DNA from: Planktomarina sp.
Lineage (GTDB): Bacteria > Pseudomonadota > Alphaproteobacteria > Rhodobacterales > Rhodobacteraceae
DNA: 11,340 nucleotides
NCBI GenBank assembly: GCA_022425445.1
Contig: JAKMFM010000035.1
Location: forward strand, 1-11,340
Direction of reading: 5' to 3'
This document shows, in pieces, positions 1 through 5,688 of the stretch (position 1 is the stretch's first letter; each line of letters starts with the position of its first letter). A program made the position numbers and the translations under genes. The notes beneath the pieces were generated by a model. That model did no database searches and was not told the DNA's origin. It was given only the letters and a program-made list of their open reading frames with translations.

Positions 1-333
1 GCGATTGATATGCTGGCTCTCGGGGCGCAGTTGGTTTCAGATGATCGCGTCTGGCTTCGCGCTTGCCCAACGGGTTTGCGCCTGCAGGCGCCTCAGGCCG
101 TTGCTGGGCGTATTGAGGCGCGCGGTCTTGGGCTTCTATCCTGTGCACATACGCCCGAGGCGTCGCTAAAGTTTTGCCTAGATCTGTCACAAACCTGTGA
201 TCGTCGCTTGCCTTTTGTTCAGGAAGTCACGAGATTGGGACAAAGCGTTACGGTTATTCCCGGTGGGCTGCAGGTGCCGCGGGCTGCGGCGCTCCTGCTT
301 TTGCTTCAAAATGGATTTGCAGCCGATGACTGA
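1..333 (+). CDS. hprK: HPr kinase/phosphorylase, C-terminal part (5' end outside window)
   Basis: The frame is open from base 1 and ends at TGA 331-333, giving about 110 C-terminal residues; the start and the Walker A loop lie upstream of the window. Visible family marks are the segment GAQLVSDDRVWL, which follows the catalytic core in HprK, and further on RIEARGLGLL, the conserved C-terminal signature. HprK uses ATP to phosphorylate the regulatory serine of HPr and can reverse the reaction. Alphaproteobacteria usually carry a short HprK made of the catalytic domain only; whether that holds here cannot be seen. Its 3' end overlaps rapZ by 8 bases, and HPr, its expected substrate, is encoded three genes downstream, which supports the call. 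An internal ATG at base 10 is not the true start, because the frame is open and conserved before it. Confidence 0.88.
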   Translation, partial: AIDMLALGAQLVSDDRVWLRACPTGLRLQAPQAVAGRIEARGLGLLSCAHTPEASLKFCLDLSQTCDRRLPFVQEVTRLGQSVTVIPGGLQVPRAAALLLLLQNGFAADD

Positions 334-1237
334 CACAATTCAACCGGTGCATGTTGTGCTCGTGACTGGCCCATCTGGCGCTGGGCGAACCACTGCGATC
401 AATGCTTTGGAAGATGCTGGCTTTGAATCCATTGATAACATGCCTTTGAGCCTCGCCCCGAGATTGTTCGAAACACCGGGCTTAAATCGGCCGATTGCTC
501 TGGGCCTTGATACGCGAAATCGAGATTTCTCGACCGCTCAAATGATGCACACAATTGCGACATTATCTGCCAACCCGTCCATAATGCTCGAGGTTCTTTA
601 TTTGGATTGCTCGGTGGATGTGCTGATCCGCCGGTTCTCAGAAACTCGGCGTCGGCATCATCTATCCCCAGACGGTGCGCCGCTTGCTGGGATACAGCTC
701 GATTTGGATCTGATGCAGCCGGCGCGCGTCAGAGCCCATGTTTTGATCGATACGACTCACCTGTCGCCTCATGACCTGCGCGCGGAAGTCACCCGCTATT
801 TTGCCCCGGACACCGGCAATCCGATGGCGATTTCTGTGCAGTCTTTTTCGTACAAGCGTGGCACGCCGCGTGGCATTGATATGATGTTTGACTGTCGCTT
901 TTTGCGCAATCCTTATTGGGATCAAAACCTCAGAGCAGAAGATGGTCGTAATACGAAGGTGCAGGCCTATGTGGCGGAAGATGAGAATTTCCCGGCGTTC
1001 AAACAAAAAGTGCTTGATTTGATAGATCTTGTGATCCCAGCCCATGTGGCCGAGGGGCGTGCGCATTTGGCCATTGGCTTTGGCTGTACGGGTGGCAAAC
1101 ATCGATCCGTTACCATGGTTGAAATGTTACAGAAAGAATTGCAATTGAGCGGCTGGCATGTGAGCATACGCCACAGAGAGTTGCTGGAACAGGCGGCTCC
1201 GTCAGACACTTCAGACTCTAAGGTTTTGAGCAGTTGA
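326..1237 (+). CDS. rapZ: RNase adapter protein RapZ (YvcJ-type P-loop nucleotide-binding protein)
   Basis: This 303-residue protein matches the RapZ/YvcJ family in length and motifs. Near the N-terminus is a P-loop, GPSGAGRTT (residues 15-23), followed by ALEDAGFESIDNMP. DTRNRDF (62-68) and the LIRRFSETRR block (100-109) come next. The C-terminal domain has SFSYKRGTP (173-181), FDCRFLRNPYW and the signature GCTGGKHRSV (253-262). In Escherichia coli RapZ guides RNase E to the small RNA GlmZ and so controls glucosamine-6-phosphate synthase; the role in alphaproteobacteria is less clear. Two things stand out: the usual P-loop Lys is Arg21, and the basic C-terminal tail used for RNA binding in E. 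coli is absent. I chose ATG 326, which overlaps the hprK stop by 8 bases; ATG 311 would add five residues. Neither has a clear Shine-Dalgarno site, so translational coupling to hprK is likely. Confidence 0.93.
   Translation: MTDTIQPVHVVLVTGPSGAGRTTAINALEDAGFESIDNMPLSLAPRLFETPGLNRPIALGLDTRNRDFSTAQMMHTIATLSANPSIMLEVLYLDCSVDVLIRRFSETRRRHHLSPDGAPLAGIQLDLDLMQPARVRAHVLIDTTHLSPHDLRAEVTRYFAPDTGNPMAISVQSFSYKRGTPRGIDMMFDCRFLRNPYWDQNLRAEDGRNTKVQAYVAEDENFPAFKQKVLDLIDLVIPAHVAEGRAHLAIGFGCTGGKHRSVTMVEMLQKELQLSGWHVSIRHRELLEQAAPSDTSDSKVLSS
1220..1223 (+). promoter_or_regulatory. Likely ribosome binding site for the TTG start of the EIIA gene
   Basis: AAGG lies 10 bases before TTG 1234, inside the 3' end of rapZ. 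It is the only purine-rich element near the start and supports the TTG, which overlaps the rapZ TGA (1235-1237) within the four bases TTGA. Confidence 0.45.
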
Positions 1238-1623
1238 TAGGTATCGTTATCGTAGCGCATGGCGGGCTGGCCACCGAATACAAGGCGGCGGTGGAGCATG
1301 TTGTGGGCGCGCAACGGGGCATTGCGGCGGTTGCGATCAGTGCAGATTGCAACCGTGAAGCCAAACGGATCGAAATTTGCCAAGCGGCTGATGGGGTCGA
1401 TATGGGCGGCGGGGTGGTGATTGTGACCGATATGTTTGGCGGTTCGCCCTCCAACCTATCACTTTCTGCCTGCAATTGCGCCAATCGCCGAGTGCTTTAC
1501 GGCGCCAATCTGCCGTTGCTGGTCAAACTTGCCAAGTCTCGCAGTCAAACCGTGCCAGAAGCGATTTCGCGGGCCATCGACGCGGGCCGGAAATACATGG
1601 ATTGCCTCCCTGAGACTCAATAG
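1234..1623 (+). CDS. PTS system mannose-family EIIA component (stand-alone, regulatory type)
   Basis: This 129-residue protein is a single EIIA(Man) domain. It opens with MIGIVIVAHGGLA, in which His9 is the expected phosphate-accepting histidine. It also has TDMFGGSPSN (65-74), with Asp66 matching the conserved active-site aspartate of ManX-type proteins. It would take phosphate from His14 of HPr. There is no EIIB, EIIC or EIID gene nearby, so it is unlikely to take part in sugar uptake here; in alphaproteobacteria such lone EIIA proteins belong to an incomplete, regulatory PTS. The start is TTG, because the family begins exactly at this residue and there is no nearby ATG. The start overlaps the rapZ stop, and HPr follows after 9 bases. 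The gene is sometimes called manX or ptsIIA; I leave the symbol blank because usage varies. Confidence 0.92.
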   Translation: MIGIVIVAHGGLATEYKAAVEHVVGAQRGIAAVAISADCNREAKRIEICQAADGVDMGGGVVIVTDMFGGSPSNLSLSACNCANRRVLYGANLPLLVKLAKSRSQTVPEAISRAIDAGRKYMDCLPETQ

Positions 1624-1625
1624 GA
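1622..1625 (+). promoter_or_regulatory. Likely ribosome binding site for HPr
   Basis: AGGA overlaps the EIIA stop codon (TAG 1621-1623) and lies 7 bases before GTG 1633. This placement favours GTG as the HPr start and suggests coupled translation with EIIA. Confidence 0.5.
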
Positions 1626-1632
1626 CGAAAAC

Positions 1633-1899
1633 GTGCTGCAAATATTGGATATTATTAACGAAAAAGGCCTGCATGCGCGGGCTTCTGCGAAATTTGTGGA
1701 AACGGTTGAGCAGTTTGATGCGGGCGCTGTTGTGCGCAAAGATGGGCTGTCTGCCGAAGGAGACAGCATTATGGGATTGTTGATGCTGGCCGCGGCAAAT
1801 GGCACCTCTATAGAGGTTGAAACGCGCGGCGCACAGGCGGTGCCCTTGGCGGAGGCTTTGCGCGATTTGGTGGCCAGTCGTTTTGGCGAAGCCGCCTAG
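1633..1899 (+). CDS. HPr, phosphocarrier protein of the phosphotransferase system
   Basis: This 88-residue protein has the usual HPr length and both regulatory sites. GLHARAS (12-18) carries His14, which accepts phosphate from enzyme I and passes it to EIIA. DSIMGLLMLAA carries Ser45, the site phosphorylated by HprK, which is encoded in the same cluster. With both sites intact, this HPr can link the EI-driven relay to the ATP-dependent HprK switch. It starts with GTG, since translation from there gives exactly the family N-terminus, and it follows EIIA after 9 bases. EI is not encoded in the window. The gene is often named ptsH, or npr/ptsO for the nitrogen-type paralogue; I cannot choose between them from this sequence. 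It converges on etfA, with 81 bases between the two stops. Confidence 0.94.
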   Translation: MLQILDIINEKGLHARASAKFVETVEQFDAGAVVRKDGLSAEGDSIMGLLMLAAANGTSIEVETRGAQAVPLAEALRDLVASRFGEAA

Positions 1900-1928
1900 G
1901 TCAGATTTTCTCATCACCAAATCACAAA

Positions 1929-1949
1929 GGCCCGCCATTGAGACGGGCC
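1929..1949 (-). terminator. Probable intrinsic terminator of the etfBA operon, between convergent HPr and etfA
   Basis: GGCCCG (1929-1934) pairs perfectly with CGGGCC (1944-1949) around a 9-base loop. On the minus strand the stem is followed by TTTGTGATTT, a short interrupted T run. It lies about 31 bases past the etfA stop. On the plus strand no T run follows, so action on HPr transcripts is less certain. Confidence 0.6.
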
Positions 1950-1980
1950 CGTGTTGCGGTGCTACAAATTTCGGTTCGGC

Positions 1981-2910
1981 TTAGGCCAGCTTTGTGGTCA
2001 GCTGTGGCACAACATCAAACAAATCTCCCACGAGGCCGAAATCCGCCACCTGGAAGATTGGGGCCTCTTCATCCTTGTTGATCGCAACGATGACTTTGGA
2101 ATCTTTCATGCCAGCCAAATGTTGAATAGCACCCGAAATGCCAACGGCAACATAGAGATCTGGTGCAACAACCTTACCGGTTTGCCCCACTTGCCAGTCA
2201 TTCGGCGCATAGCCAGAATCAACCGCTGCTCGAGATGCGCCCACTGCGGCGCCCAATGTGTCGGCCAAATCTTCGATGATTTTGAAATCATCTTGTGAGC
2301 CAACCCCGCGGCCGCCGGAAACCACAACTCCTGCAGATGTGAGTTCAGGGCGGTCGCTTTCGGCAACCTTATCTTCCACCCAAGAGGACAAGCCGGGATC
2401 GCCGGCGGCGTCAACACTGGTGACTGAGGCTGCGCCGCCTTCACAGGTTGCATCGAAGGTCGAGGTGCGGATCGTTGCGACTTTGGTCGCATCGGTGGAT
2501 TTGACTGTTTGGATCGCATTGCCGGCATAGATGGGCCGCTCGAATGTATCTGCATCAATGACCGCGGTCACTTCGGAAATGACCATCACATCCAAAAGTG
2601 CCGCAACACGCGGCAGGATGTTTTTGGAGGCCGAGGTGGAAGGCGCGACGATGTGGCTGTAATCGCTGGCGAGCGATACAATCAGAGCAGCAAACGGTTC
2701 GGCAAGATCATGGCCATAGGCGTCATTTTGAGCGCAAAGCACTTTGGAGACACCTTCGAGCTTTGCGGCCGCTTCAGCTGCGGACGCGCAGCCAGAACCG
2801 ACGCAGAGCACAGTCACTTCGCCCATTTGTTTTGCGGCGGTCAGTGCTTTTGCAGTTGAGTCAACGGATAATTCGTCGCCGTTCACTTCAGCAATCAAGA
2901 GTACAGCCAT
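1981..2910 (-). CDS. etfA: Electron transfer flavoprotein alpha subunit
   Basis: This 309-residue protein has the normal length of bacterial EtfA. The C-terminal FAD domain is clear: SGGRGVGSQDDF (198-209, with Arg201), GASRAAVDSG (224-233), QVGQTGK (240-246), GISGAIQHLAGMKDS (257-271, His264) and AINKDEEAPIF (276-286). The N-terminal half has the looser alpha/beta domain shared with EtfB. With EtfB it forms a soluble FAD- and AMP-containing heterodimer that accepts electrons from acyl-CoA and related dehydrogenases and delivers them to ETF:ubiquinone oxidoreductase. Its ATG overlaps the etfB stop by one base (TAATG on the minus strand), so the two subunits are almost certainly co-translated. 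A hairpin terminator follows. Confidence 0.96.
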   Translation of the reverse strand: MAVLLIAEVNGDELSVDSTAKALTAAKQMGEVTVLCVGSGCASAAEAAAKLEGVSKVLCAQNDAYGHDLAEPFAALIVSLASDYSHIVAPSTSASKNILPRVAALLDVMVISEVTAVIDADTFERPIYAGNAIQTVKSTDATKVATIRTSTFDATCEGGAASVTSVDAAGDPGLSSWVEDKVAESDRPELTSAGVVVSGGRGVGSQDDFKIIEDLADTLGAAVGASRAAVDSGYAPNDWQVGQTGKVVAPDLYVAVGISGAIQHLAGMKDSKVIVAINKDEEAPIFQVADFGLVGDLFDVVPQLTTKLA

Positions 2911-3668
2911 TATACAGCCCCCACTTCTTTAAGTTTCTCGACCAACTCATCCACGGAGCTCACTTTGATACCCGCCGCTCTTGCGTCAGGTTCTCCGGTA
3001 GAGACAATGGTTAGGCGCGGGGCGATATCGACGCCAAGATCCGCAGGTGTTTTTTCATCCATGGGCTTTTTCTTCGCCTTCATGATGTTTGGCAATGAGG
3101 CATAACGCGGTTCATTGAGACGCAAATCAACGGTGACAATCGTCGGCATGGAAACTTTGATCGTTTGCAGGCCACCGTCCACTTCACGCGTGACCAAAGC
3201 ATGGTCCCCTTGGATCTCAAGCTCGGACACGAAAGTGGCCTGCGACCAGCCGGTCAGTGCCGCCAGCATTTGGCCTGTGGCGTTCATATCGTTGTCAATC
3301 GCCTGTTTGCCGGCCAACACAATGCCAGGCTGCTCTTCGTCAATCACAGCCTTGAGGATTTTCGCGACCGCCAGTGGCTCAATGTCCGTGTGCACGTCTT
3401 CGGTGGCGACCACCAAGATTGCGCGATCCGCGCCCATGGCCAGCGCCGTACGGAGTGTCTCTTGGTTTTGTTTGACACCAATAGACACCGCGACCACCTC
3501 ATCGGCCTGACCTGCCTCTTTTAGGCGGATCGCTTGCTCGACAGCAATTTCGTCGAAAGGGTTCATTGACATTTTTACATTGGCCAAATCGACACCGCTG
3601 CCGTCCGCTTTAACACGCACTTTAACGTTATAATCGATTACACGTTTGACCGGCACTAAGACCTTCAT
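2910..3668 (-). CDS. etfB: Electron transfer flavoprotein beta subunit
   Basis: This 252-residue protein opens with MKVLVPVKRVIDYNVKVRV, typical of EtfB. It carries the AMP-binding segment GKQAIDNDMNATGQ (120-133) and the ETF-beta signature with the dehydrogenase recognition loop, DLRLNEPRYASLPNIMKAKK (181-200). The whole family length is present with no gaps. It pairs with EtfA, whose gene overlaps its stop by one base. A Shine-Dalgarno site, GGAGA (3677-3681 on the minus strand), lies 8 bases before the ATG. The 173-base gap upstream, against tight packing elsewhere in this run, suggests that etfBA may also have its own promoter. Confidence 0.96.
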   Translation of the reverse strand: MKVLVPVKRVIDYNVKVRVKADGSGVDLANVKMSMNPFDEIAVEQAIRLKEAGQADEVVAVSIGVKQNQETLRTALAMGADRAILVVATEDVHTDIEPLAVAKILKAVIDEEQPGIVLAGKQAIDNDMNATGQMLAALTGWSQATFVSELEIQGDHALVTREVDGGLQTIKVSMPTIVTVDLRLNEPRYASLPNIMKAKKKPMDEKTPADLGVDIAPRLTIVSTGEPDARAAGIKVSSVDELVEKLKEVGAV

Positions 3669-3676
3669 GGTGTATA

Positions 3677-3681
3677 TCTCC
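3677..3681 (-). promoter_or_regulatory. Ribosome binding site of etfB
   Basis: GGAGA on the minus strand, 8 bases before the etfB ATG. The preceding gap (3682-3841) shows no hairpin terminator, no gene I can support and no convincing promoter hexamers. Confidence 0.6.
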
Positions 3682-3841
3682 GTACATGGGTGAGCCGTAG
3701 ACGACTCTCAGTTCATAGTTGTCGAAGTGTTACCTGCGTTTTTCTTCGGGAAACAGGGGGAAATCGACATTTCGGCGCATTGCCGCGGCCAAATCGGGAT
3801 TAAGTGCCGCCAAAGTGTGATATCGCGGTCACCTTCCGGGC

Positions 3842-4414
3842 CTAACGATTGGCGCCGGGGACCCAAAGAACATCGGCGCGTCCATCGTCGTTTGCGATGC
3901 GCCCGGCGACGAAAAACCAATCAGAGAGGCGGTTGAGATATTGCAAGGCGGCGGCATTGATCGCCTCTTGTCCGGCCAATTCCACGGTCATTCTTTCTGC
4001 GCGGCGTGAGACGGTTCGGCACAGGTGCAGCTGCGCTGCAAGTGCTGAGCCGCCCGGCAGAATGAACGAGCGCAGCGGCTCTAAAGCGTCATTCATCGCG
4101 TCGATTTCTGCTTCCAGGCGGGCCACTTGCGCCGCGGTCATGCGCAGCGGTTGGTATTCTGCCTCCGCGTCCTTTGCTATATCTGGCCGGCAAAGGTCAG
4201 CGCCAAGATCGAAGAGGTCGTTTTGTATCGCGGCCAATTGCCCGTCGATGTCACCCGTCGCATGCTGCCGTGCCAGGCCAACTGTGGCGTTGGTTTCGTC
4301 TACTGTGCCGTAGGCATTGACACGCAAGGCATGTTTCTCAATTCGCGCGCCATTGCCAAGCGCGGTGGTGCCGGCGTCTCCGGTTTTTGTGTAGATTTTG
4401 TTGAGCACAACCAT
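3842..4414 (-). CDS. Cob(I)alamin adenosyltransferase, PduO/MMAB type
   Basis: This 190-residue protein is a PduO-type corrinoid adenosyltransferase. It transfers the adenosyl group of ATP to cob(I)alamin, making adenosylcobalamin for enzymes such as methylmalonyl-CoA mutase. Family marks are the ATP-binding N-terminus YTKTGDAGTTALGNG (8-22), YGTVDETNA (35-43), LFDLGADL (67-74), FILPGGS (117-123), the basic helix CRTVSRRAER (132-141) and LNRLSDWFFVAGR (160-172). The start MVVLNKIYTKTGD matches the family; a longer open frame reaching 4624 overlaps the upstream gene and is not used. The start lies 2 bases past the stop of the HIG1-like gene, and GGAAAGGG in that gene's end can serve as Shine-Dalgarno. 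No cobalamin riboswitch is visible. Names in use include pduO, cobO and btuR; I assign none. Confidence 0.93.
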   Translation of the reverse strand: MVVLNKIYTKTGDAGTTALGNGARIEKHALRVNAYGTVDETNATVGLARQHATGDIDGQLAAIQNDLFDLGADLCRPDIAKDAEAEYQPLRMTAAQVARLEAEIDAMNDALEPLRSFILPGGSALAAQLHLCRTVSRRAERMTVELAGQEAINAAALQYLNRLSDWFFVAGRIANDDGRADVLWVPGANR

Positions 4415-4416
4415 GG

Positions 4417-4617
4417 TTAGCCCTTTCCAAAGAAGACAGCGAGAAGAATCAAAATGACGGCTACGAATTGGGCTGCAATTCGGTAGCGCATGAGGCGGTT
4501 GGAATGTTTGCGTGCAAATTCGCCGCCCTTCGCGAAACTTCCGATGCCCAGCGCTAAAATGGCCAAAACCACAACGCAGGCGAGCGTGGCTATAATAAAG
4601 AGTGGATCGTTGCCCAT
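4417..4617 (-). CDS. Twin transmembrane helix small protein, HIG1-domain type
   Basis: This 66-residue protein has two hydrophobic helices (about 6-27 and 48-63). They are joined by a positively charged loop containing ARKHSNRLMRYRIAAQ, the characteristic HIG1-type segment. Mitochondrial HIG1 proteins (Rcf1/Higd family) help cytochrome c oxidase and supercomplex function; a similar role for the bacterial protein is plausible but inferred. The start is fixed by a strong Shine-Dalgarno (GGAGGTG) just upstream. The gene is almost fused to the adenosyltransferase gene downstream (2-base gap) and lies 67 bases after the dehydrogenase stop. The neighbouring electron-transfer genes fit a respiratory link. 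Confidence 0.85.
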   Translation of the reverse strand: MGNDPLFIIATLACVVVLAILALGIGSFAKGGEFARKHSNRLMRYRIAAQFVAVILILLAVFFGKG

Positions 4618-4621
4618 TGAG

Positions 4622-4628
4622 CACCTCC
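4622..4628 (-). promoter_or_regulatory. Strong ribosome binding site of the HIG1-like gene
   Basis: GGAGGTG on the minus strand, 4 bases before the ATG at 4617. It fixes this start and excludes the longer overlapping frame of the downstream adenosyltransferase as the real reading. Confidence 0.75.
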
Positions 4629-4684
4629 GTGTTGATTAGGCTCCACTTAGGGGAATTTCAGACAAAGACCAATCCCATGCGACA

Positions 4685-5515
4685 TTACATCCGCACCAAG
4701 AGCCAATCGAGCGCGCGGGTCGGTAAGATGCGGCGCAGGAATCCCATGACGTAGGTGGGTGTGGTGACATAGTAGCGCGGCTTTGGGCTGGCGCTGTGCA
4801 AAGCCTTCACAACCTTTGCGGTGACAGCAGAAGCCGGCAGTTCAAACGCATCGGGCCCGTTTGATGGGCTATACAGCCGCCTCATCAACCCGCGCTCATA
4901 CTGCGCTTTGCGTGGGGAATTTTCCCAATCAATCCATTTCTCAAAATGCGGGATAGAGTTTTCACGAATCTTTGTACCAATGGGGCCAGGTTCAATCAAA
5001 ATCACCTTGATCCCCGTGCCGCGCATCTCAATGCGCAGAGTGTCACTCAATCCTTCGAGGGCGAATTTGGTTGAGTTATATGCGCCACGAAAACGCAGGG
5101 TAATAAAGCCCAGGATCGATGAGCAATTGAGAATGCGCCCATGGCCTTGCGCGCGCATGATCGGCAGGACCTGCCGAATGACCTCGTGATAGCCAAAAAC
5201 ATTGGTTTCGTAGATGGACCGCAAGGCGTCAGTTGGTAAATCCTCTACAGCGCCGGGCACCGCAAACGCTCCATTGTTAAACACCGCATCAAGCGTGCCG
5301 CCGGTTGCCGTTGTCACTTGGTCGATCGTATCACGAATAGAGGCGGCATCCGCGTGATCTAGGCGCGGCGAGGTAAGACCCATGGCTTCTAGCCGGTCAC
5401 AATCGGCTTGCTTGCGGCAACTGGCAAAGACTTTCCAGCCCATTGCATGCAGCGTTTCGGCGCAGTCTAAGCCGATGCCCGAGGAACACCCCGTGATCAG
5501 AATTGATTTTTGCAT
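4685..5515 (-). CDS. Classical short-chain dehydrogenase/reductase (SDR), substrate unknown
   Basis: This 276-residue protein is an NAD(P)-dependent SDR of the classical type. It has TGCSSGIG (8-15) for the cofactor, NN at 80-81, Asn105 in NVFG, and the catalytic set Ser133, Tyr146 and Lys150 (YNSTK), with the standard 13-residue Ser-Tyr spacing. PGPIGT follows at 176-181. The usual NNAG reads NNGA here. The C-terminal third is longer than in core SDRs and ends in a hydrophobic, basic tail, which may contact membrane. The substrate cannot be told. I chose ATG 5515, where the family fold begins and GGGGAC precedes it; a frame reaching 5725 overlaps the divergent parC start and gives a non-family N-terminus. 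It is the first gene of the minus-strand run. Confidence 0.9.
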   Translation of the reverse strand: MQKSILITGCSSGIGLDCAETLHAMGWKVFASCRKQADCDRLEAMGLTSPRLDHADAASIRDTIDQVTTATGGTLDAVFNNGAFAVPGAVEDLPTDALRSIYETNVFGYHEVIRQVLPIMRAQGHGRILNCSSILGFITLRFRGAYNSTKFALEGLSDTLRIEMRGTGIKVILIEPGPIGTKIRENSIPHFEKWIDWENSPRKAQYERGLMRRLYSPSNGPDAFELPASAVTAKVVKALHSASPKPRYYVTTPTYVMGFLRRILPTRALDWLLVRM

Positions 5516-5688
5516 ATTTGTCCCCGTGTTTTCAGCGCCCACTTGCCGGGATTTCCATGGGCGGGTCAACGGTTGTTTTGGCCTGTGAGGAGCTGGTCGG
5601 GACGGTTTTGATCGCGCATAGAGATTTTCACGTAGATCGCTGCTGAGTAGGGCTAGACCTACAAGTTGTCGGCAGATACACCCAAGCC

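Noticed and set aside
662..1102. Long minus-strand open frame inside rapZ, and others like it inside etfA, parC and the M48 gene
   Set aside because: They are antisense shadows of well-supported genes and show no family motifs.
3708..3936. Short open frames on both strands around the adenosyltransferase-etfB gap
   Set aside because: Arg-rich products without motifs, largely overlapping the adenosyltransferase 3' end, and no ribosome sites.
4415..4684. Cobalamin riboswitch upstream of the adenosyltransferase or its operon neighbours
   Set aside because: The gaps are only 2 and 67 bases, too short, and no B12-box-like sequence is seen.
5541..5569. TTGACC (minus strand, 5564-5569) as a -35 box for the dehydrogenase gene
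   Set aside because: No acceptable -10 hexamer at 16-18 bases; only GCAAGT-like sequence is present.
5608..5637. TTGATC with GTAGAT at 18 bases as a parC promoter
   Set aside because: Both hexamers are poor and the match is near what chance would give in 170 bases.
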